Source of the DNA: Deltaproteobacteria bacterium RIFCSPHIGHO2_12_FULL_43_9
Lineage (GTDB): Bacteria; Bdellovibrionota; O2-12-FULL-43-9
Assembly: GCA_001798265.1 (NCBI GenBank)
Contig: MGRR01000102.1
Coordinates: 31,627-37,802 of the forward strand
Reading direction: 5' to 3'
Length of the DNA: 6,176 bases
Made by a program: the position numbers and the translations under genes. Position 1 is the stretch's first letter; every line of letters starts with the position of its first letter. Below are positions 5,264-6,176 of the stretch, in pieces. Below the pieces are notes generated by a model, which was given only the letters and a program-made list of their open reading frames with translations, was not told where the DNA came from and ran no database searches.

Positions 5264-6176
5264 TTACCTTTCAAAAATCGCGGCCCCTGCCAGAGCGCCG
5301 GCGGCACATATCCCGATGATACCCCGCTTCTTCTTATTAACCTCCAGATACCTTAACCCTTGCATCATCATTCGCACACCGGTTGCCCCGAATGGATGAC
5401 CGTACGCAATCGATCCACCCCATGGATTCACCGTCTCAACATCAAGATGACCCGGATCGTAGTCTATTCCAAAATTCCGGATACAGTACCCCCGATCATT
5501 CATGGCCTTAATATTACAAACCACCTCACCAGCGAATGCCTCATGGATCTCTATATAATCAAAATCACTCCATCTAAGTTTATTTCGCTCAAGAAGAATT
5601 AACATCCCCTTTGATGGACCCATCAAAAGACCAAGATCTGGGTGAACAGCAACAAATTCAAAGTCCACAAGATACCCATCAGCTTTTATTTTATTCTCCA
5701 GAGCCGGAGAAATAACAAACATACCGGACGCACCATCGGTGTATGGAGATGAATTCGCAGCGGTCAGGGTTCCATGCTCGGATTTATCGAACACCGGTTG
5801 CAGCGAAGCCATCTTCTCAATTGTAGTATTATCCCTGATCAACGCATCTTTATTAAGACCCGCAATAGGAAATATAAGAGAGGATTGTGCCCCCCTCGCG
5901 GCTCCAGCCCTTTTATGGCTCCTGAAGGCCAGCTCATCCTGTTCCGCACGTGTAACCTTAAACTCCTTTACCATCAACTCACAATGCTCACCCATGGTGA
6001 GCCCCGTGGAATACTCTCTTGCTGATGGGGCCCTTGGCATTAATTTTTTCGGGCCGGCAGCCAATAAAGCACCTAATCTTTTTGTAATCGGTCCCTTGCC
6101 AAAAAATTTTCTCAGCGCTGCAGCACCGGCAGGCGAGAATGTCGGGCGAACCGTGCTAAAGGATTCCACACCACCA
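5264..6176 (-). CDS. fadI: FadI-type 3-ketoacyl-CoA thiolase (acetyl-CoA acyltransferase), N-terminus cut by the window
   Basis: This enzyme catalyses the last step of beta-oxidation, cleaving 3-ketoacyl-CoA with CoA to give acetyl-CoA and a shortened acyl-CoA. It acts in the cytoplasm with the hydratase/dehydrogenase encoded downstream at 1-1807. The frame is open to the right edge; 303 residues are visible. About 120-130 residues are missing compared with FadI (about 436), including the nucleophilic Cys. The visible part begins with the thiolase signature GGVES. The FadI-like LMPRAPSAREYSTGLTMGEH and RSHKRAGAA segments follow. Then come the active-site His in IHEAF (5543-5545), NPWGGSIAYGHPFGATG with the second His (5396-5398), and the C-terminal Cys in ICAAGALAGAAIFE (5306-5308). 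The last motif has Ala where family members usually have a second Gly. A GTG at 6167-6169 is internal, not a start. The TAA stop is four bases from the foldback element. Confidence 0.95.
   Translation of the reverse strand, partial: GGVESFSTVRPTFSPAGAAALRKFFGKGPITKRLGALLAAGPKKLMPRAPSAREYSTGLTMGEHCELMVKEFKVTRAEQDELAFRSHKRAGAARGAQSSLIFPIAGLNKDALIRDNTTIEKMASLQPVFDKSEHGTLTAANSSPYTDGASGMFVISPALENKIKADGYLVDFEFVAVHPDLGLLMGPSKGMLILLERNKLRWSDFDYIEIHEAFAGEVVCNIKAMNDRGYCIRNFGIDYDPGHLDVETVNPWGGSIAYGHPFGATGVRMMMQGLRYLEVNKKKRGIIGICAAGALAGAAIFER

Noticed and set aside
5125..5319. A plus-strand open frame through the foldback, beginning MFHKFCVYES
   Set aside because: It runs through the inverted repeat and then antisense to the 3' end of the thiolase gene. 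Its only interesting part, the mirror-image MKRSIRF start, is explained by the duplication of the phosphatase start.
6167..6169. GTG as the start of the thiolase gene
   Set aside because: The frame continues upstream with two glycines that complete the thiolase signature GGVES, and the first third of the enzyme with its nucleophilic Cys would be missing. The gene is cut by the window edge, not short.

Overview
The window is about 6.2 kb of bacterial DNA of moderate GC. All four real genes are on the minus strand, so in transcription order they read from right to left. Two are recognisable beta-oxidation genes cut by the window edges. At the right edge is the C-terminal two thirds of a FadI-type 3-ketoacyl-CoA thiolase (5264-6176). 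At the left edge are the first 602 codons of its usual partner, a FadJ/FadB-type multifunctional enoyl-CoA hydratase / 3-hydroxyacyl-CoA dehydrogenase (1-1807). All catalytic residues that fall inside the window are present in both, so the organism can probably degrade (or use reversibly) fatty acyl-CoAs.

The two partners are normally neighbours. Here about 3.5 kb separates them, holding two envelope-directed proteins and two clusters of repeats. The first protein (3400-5133) is an alkaline phosphatase / phosphodiesterase superfamily protein with an N-terminal membrane segment. Its motif order appears to be circularly permuted: the block that normally closes the fold (third metal-binding His, Tyr-Asp, Pro-Leu-Ile-Phe-Tyr-Gly) lies at residues 110-180, ahead of the nucleophile and the other metal ligands. 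The second (1897-2940) is a secreted protein of unknown function. It has a signal peptide and, upstream, a near-consensus sigma-54 (-24/-12) promoter.

The gaps between these genes are rich in repeats. Between thiolase and phosphatase there is a 152-bp foldback (5109-5260) whose left arm contains the start codon of the phosphatase gene. Between phosphatase and the unknown gene there are three 21-bp tandem units followed by a REP-like palindromic element (3157-3379). The remaining 89-bp gap (1808-1896) holds a strong ribosome binding site and a possible promoter for the hydratase/dehydrogenase.

The organism cannot be named from this window. FadI/FadJ-type genes, a sigma-54 promoter and scattered REP-like repeats would suit a Gram-negative proteobacterium or a deltaproteobacteria-like lineage, but that is inference. 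The most interesting items are the permuted phosphatase, the foldback over its start codon, and the splitting of fadI from fadJ by this repeat-flanked segment.
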